A stretch of 16,340 nt of DNA from Taibaiella sp047605615 (GTDB taxonomy: Bacteria; Bacteroidota; Bacteroidia; Chitinophagales; Chitinophagaceae). Position numbers and translations under genes: made by a program. The stretch lies in assembly GCA_047605615.1 (NCBI GenBank), contig JASGFI010000057.1:1-16340 (forward strand), given 5' to 3'. The notes under the pieces are model-generated. The model was not told the origin of the DNA. It did not search any database and worked only from the letters and a program-made list of their open reading frames with translations. This document shows, piece after piece, positions 14,360 to 16,340 of this stretch (the stretch's first letter is position 1; each line of letters starts with the position of its first letter).

Positions 14360-15364
14360 CTATTGGCCGGCACTTGTATGCAGTGCCTGCCACAGCAGGT
14401 CTTTAAGCGGCTGCAAGCCTTTGTTGGTTGCTGCCGACAGGAATAAATGTGGAATATTTTGGGGCAGTTCGGCGGCTATGGCTTCTTTCAGTTCATCGTC
14501 GAGCATGTCGCTTTTGCTTATGGCAATTATCATTTGTTTGTGCAGCAGTTCGGGGTTGTACTGTTCCAGTTCGCTGTACAGCACTTCAAACTCGCGCTTA
14601 TGGTCGGCACTATCGGCAGGGATGAGGAAAAGCAAAACGGAATTGCGCTCTATGTGGCGCAGGAAGCGGTGACCCAAGCCCTTGCCCTCTGCCGCGCCTT
14701 CTATGATGCCCGGCAGGTCGGCCATGCAAAAAGACAAACCATCGCGGTAGGCCACCATGCCCAGTTGTGGGGTGAGGGTGGTAAAGGCATAATCGGCTAT
14801 CTTGGGGCGGGCGGCAGATATGCTGGACAGCAAGGTGCTTTTGCCCGCATTGGGGAAACCCACCAAACCCACGTCGGCCAGCACTTTCAGTTCCAAAAAC
14901 TTGTAGCCTTCCTGCCCTTCCTCGCCGGGTTGTGCATATTCGGGAGCTTGGTTGGTAGGCGACTTGAAAAAGTTGTTGCCATGGCCGCCACGACCGCCGG
15001 GTAACCATATTACCTCTTGCCCGTCTTCCAATATTTCCGCTTCCACCTCACCGGTTTCCGCATCTTTGGCCACGGTGCCCAAGGGCACTTCTATGACCAC
15101 ATCTTTGCCGCTGCGGCCGGAGCAGTTGTCGCCGCTGCCGTTTTCGCCATTTTCGGCGTGTACGTGCTTGTAATAACGGAGGTGCAGCAGTGTCCACAGT
15201 TGCGTGTTGCCCCTTAAAATTATGTGGCCGCCACGGCCACCGTCGCCGCCGTCGGGTCCGGCATTGGCATTGAACTTGGTGTGTGCGAAGTGCATGCTGC
15301 CCGCACCACCGTGGCCGCTGCGGCAGAAAATGCGTATGTAGTCAACGAAGTTGGCTTTATCCAT
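14360..15364 (-). CDS. obgE: GTPase Obg (ObgE/CgtA)
   Basis: Essential GTPase that binds the large ribosomal subunit late in assembly and is linked to stress and growth control. Of 334 residues, 1 to about 160 are the glycine-rich Obg fold (SGHGGAGSMHF, PDGGDGGRGGH, PGGRGGHGN). The G domain has G1 GFPNAGKS (169-176), G2 TTLTP (195-199), G3 DLPG (216-219), G4 SKSD (283-286, where most GTPases have NKxD) and G5 SAA (310-312). The third, variable Obg domain is absent, as in many Bacteroidota. The ATG at 15364 lies only 4 nt after the promoter box TATCTTTG, so a leaderless mRNA is predicted. The gene heads a leftward run with the DUF6787-like and SNF2 genes. Confidence 0.97.
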   Translation of the reverse strand: MDKANFVDYIRIFCRSGHGGAGSMHFAHTKFNANAGPDGGDGGRGGHIILRGNTQLWTLLHLRYYKHVHAENGENGSGDNCSGRSGKDVVIEVPLGTVAKDAETGEVEAEILEDGQEVIWLPGGRGGHGNNFFKSPTNQAPEYAQPGEEGQEGYKFLELKVLADVGLVGFPNAGKSTLLSSISAARPKIADYAFTTLTPQLGMVAYRDGLSFCMADLPGIIEGAAEGKGLGHRFLRHIERNSVLLFLIPADSADHKREFEVLYSELEQYNPELLHKQMIIAISKSDMLDDELKEAIAAELPQNIPHLFLSAATNKGLQPLKDLLWQALHTSAGQ

Positions 15365-15368
15365 GCGG

Positions 15369-15402
15369 CAAAGATAAGTTGTTGTGCAGTAGATGCGCCC
15401 AA
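15369..15402 (-). promoter_or_regulatory. Promoter of obgE, predicted leaderless
   Basis: On the minus strand TTG (15400-15402), 23 nt, then TATCTTTG (15369-15376), an exact -7 box. Only CCGC separates it from the obgE ATG, so transcription should begin at or next to the start codon. Confidence 0.55.
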
Positions 15403-15440
15403 TCTTTTAAATGGTTACATTCGTCTTTAAAACGTAAATA

Positions 15441-15448
15441 TATCTTTC
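15441..15448 (+). promoter_or_regulatory. Possible -7 element of the lipoprotein gene
   Basis: TATCTTTC, one base off TAnnTTTG, 22 nt before the ATG at 15471. The predicted leader is about 18 nt. No TTG at the right distance. It lies in the 106-bp divergent gap with obgE. Confidence 0.3.
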
Positions 15449-15470
15449 TTTCGCTCCATCTATTTTTACG

Positions 15471-15971
15471 ATGAAAAAACTACTCCTTATTGTATGCTGG
15501 GTATTGCCTTTCATGGGCTGCCACAAAAACAACGGTACCAACGGCAGTACCTGCGACATAGTGGCCACCCGCGCCAAGAACGCACTCAAAGTAAGTATAG
15601 ACAAGGGTATTTGGGGCACCGTATCGTCTATCGAAGGCAATTGTATGCCCATCGTCAACCCGGAGGTTTGCACCCACTGCCCCGTACGGCGCACCATACG
15701 CATTTACCAATATGCTTTGGCCGAAAACGCTACGCCGGTAAGCCCCGGTTGGTATAAAAGTATCGGGGCGGCCTTGGTGGCCGAAGTACGAACGGATGCG
15801 GAGGGTTTTTACGAGGTTGGCCTGCCCCCCGGCAAATATTCCGTGGTGATATTGGAAGCCGGTTTCTTGCACGTAGTATCCATGGACGGCACCGGCGGCC
15901 TGAACCCCGTAACCGTGCAAAACGGTGCGCATAACGAGGACTTGGTAATGACCTACAAAGCAGTCTTTTAA
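15471..15971 (+). CDS. Putative lipoprotein with carboxypeptidase-regulatory-like fold
   Basis: A 166-residue exported protein. MKK and a hydrophobic stretch lead to a lipobox PFMGC with lipidated Cys17, so a membrane-anchored lipoprotein is likely. After a short linker, GIWGTVSSIEGNCMP (46-60) opens a beta-sandwich-like domain, with CTHC (67-70) just after it and VRTDAEGFYEVGLPPGKYSV (106-125) near its end. The last segment is the pattern of CarboxypepD_reg/SpaA-like domains, which usually act as structural or binding modules. Cys58, Cys67 and Cys70 could form a disulfide or bind metal. No function is assigned. The gene is divergent from obgE and convergent with the T9SS gene at the edge. 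Confidence 0.8.
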   Translation: MKKLLLIVCWVLPFMGCHKNNGTNGSTCDIVATRAKNALKVSIDKGIWGTVSSIEGNCMPIVNPEVCTHCPVRRTIRIYQYALAENATPVSPGWYKSIGAALVAEVRTDAEGFYEVGLPPGKYSVVILEAGFLHVVSMDGTGGLNPVTVQNGAHNEDLVMTYKAVF

Positions 15972-16015
15972 AAAATGGTGCTGGCGGCAATGTTTTCTTG
16001 CTCCTTATAAAATCG

Positions 16016-16043
16016 GGGGTTATATCGTGTTTGATATGACCCC
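16016..16043 (+). terminator. Terminator after the lipoprotein gene
   Basis: GGGGTTATATC (16016-16026) and GATATGACCCC (16033-16043) form an 11-bp stem with one G-U pair and a 6-nt loop, followed by TTAACTTGTTT. It sits in the 82-bp convergent gap. Read the other way the stem has one mismatch and is followed by a short ATTTTAT tract, so it may also serve the T9SS gene. Confidence 0.6.
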
Positions 16044-16053
16044 TTAACTTGTT

Positions 16054-16340
16054 TCATTCCTTTTGTACTTTGACAGTTGCCAGCCTTTGCCCCACATGGT
16101 CGTATATGTTGACCAGAAAGAGGCCGGGGCGTAAGGCACTTACATCAATATTGCCATCCTGTCCCTGTATTTCTTGCCGCAGCACCACACGTCCTGTCAA
16201 ATCGTATATCCGGACACTCAACATGCCGGTATAGTCGCCGCGGAGGTGCAGCACCTCCGCGGCGGGGTTCGGGTACAGCAACCACTGGTACCCGCTGTTG
16301 CCCGCCACCGGTTCTATGCCCAGGGGGTTGTCGAAGAGTA
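16054..16340 (-). CDS. 3' end of a secreted protein with T9SS type A sorting domain
   Basis: Only the last 94 complete codons are in the window. The frame is open to the right edge, so the N-terminus and the functional domain are missing. The visible part is a C-terminal sorting domain recognised by the type IX secretion system. It includes NPLGIEPVAG, then LLYPNPAAEVLHLRG, SVRIYDLTGRVVLRQE, IDVSALRPGLFLVNIYD and the basic terminal strand RLATVKVQKE. These are the hallmark blocks of the Por_Secre_tail type A domain (YPNP, YDLxGR, LxxGxYxVxI). The full protein should be exported and either released or anchored on the cell surface. A perfect inverted repeat with 13-bp arms lies inside this coding sequence at 16236-16264. 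Confidence 0.9.
   Translation of the reverse strand, partial: LFDNPLGIEPVAGNSGYQWLLYPNPAAEVLHLRGDYTGMLSVRIYDLTGRVVLRQEIQGQDGNIDVSALRPGLFLVNIYDHVGQRLATVKVQKE
16236..16264. repeat. Perfect inverted repeat (13-bp arms) inside the T9SS sorting domain
   Basis: CGCCGCGGAGGTG (16236-16248), CAG, CACCTCCGCGGCG (16252-16264): two perfectly complementary 13-bp arms, 85% GC, with a 3-nt centre. On the coding strand it spans the codons for AAEVLHLRG, whose protein sequence is normal for this domain. It could form a very stable hairpin in the mRNA, or be a copy of a dispersed palindrome. Confidence 0.85.

Noticed and set aside
15177..15189. CGGAGGTGCAGCA shared by obgE and the T9SS palindrome (16241-16253)
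   Set aside because: Both copies encode LHLR in the same frame, so shared codons explain the 13-base match, and the obgE copy has no second arm.
1..16340. CRISPR arrays, tRNA or rRNA genes, insertion sequences, phage or defence islands
   Set aside because: No regularly spaced repeats, cloverleaf sequences, transposase motifs or integrase genes were seen. The region is compact core genome.

Overview
The window is a stretch of core genome from a Bacteroidota bacterium, probably of the Chitinophagales/Sphingobacteriales kind (the class is an inference). Three things point there. The gene at the right edge ends in a type IX secretion (T9SS) type A sorting domain. Eight intergenic sites match the Bacteroidota sigma -7 element TAnnTTTG exactly. 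The gene families (a DUF6787-like membrane protein, a NamZ-like exo-muramidase, SufE beside a SUF-type DUF59 protein) are typical of that phylum. I saw no insertion sequence, CRISPR array, tRNA or rRNA.

Layout. Positions 1-2131 hold the leftward chaperonin operon groES-groEL, closed by a strong terminator at 111-142. A divergent region of about 370 bp separates it from rightward dnaX (2502-4415). dnaX converges, with a 3-bp gap, on the leftward pair tsaB-acyl-CoA thioesterase (4419-5598). tsaB and rightward ridA (5651-6031) diverge from a 17-bp block in which their two -7 boxes lie back to back. A small CoA-binding protein gene follows (6193-6558) and converges on a leftward NamZ/DUF1343 gene (6612-7868). 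Next comes a rightward run: sufE, a SufT-like gene, accD and recA (7983-10769), ended by a 13-bp-stem terminator that also serves the opposing SNF2 helicase gene. From 10957 to 15364 everything reads leftward: obgE, a small membrane protein, then the SNF2-family ATPase. The right end holds a rightward lipoprotein gene (15471-15971) converging on the 3' end of a T9SS-exported protein.

How the genes fit together. Most are housekeeping genes: protein folding (GroESL), replication clamp loading (DnaX), recombination (RecA), tRNA t6A synthesis (TsaB), enamine/imine detoxification (RidA), Fe-S cluster assembly (SufE and SufT-like), fatty-acid initiation (AccD), ribosome assembly (Obg) and peptidoglycan recycling (NamZ-like). 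The genes are closely packed and most transcription units have a recognisable -7 box, usually about 17-27 nt upstream of the start codon. At ridA and obgE it sits only 4 nt upstream, which predicts leaderless mRNAs.

Most notable signals: (1) a run of ten A inside dnaX, exactly between the clamp-loader core and the tau-specific part, with stop codons immediately after it in both other frames. This is a candidate slippage site that would make a short gamma form. (2) The near-palindromic double promoter between tsaB and ridA. (3) A perfect inverted repeat with 13-bp arms inside the coding sequence of the T9SS sorting domain.
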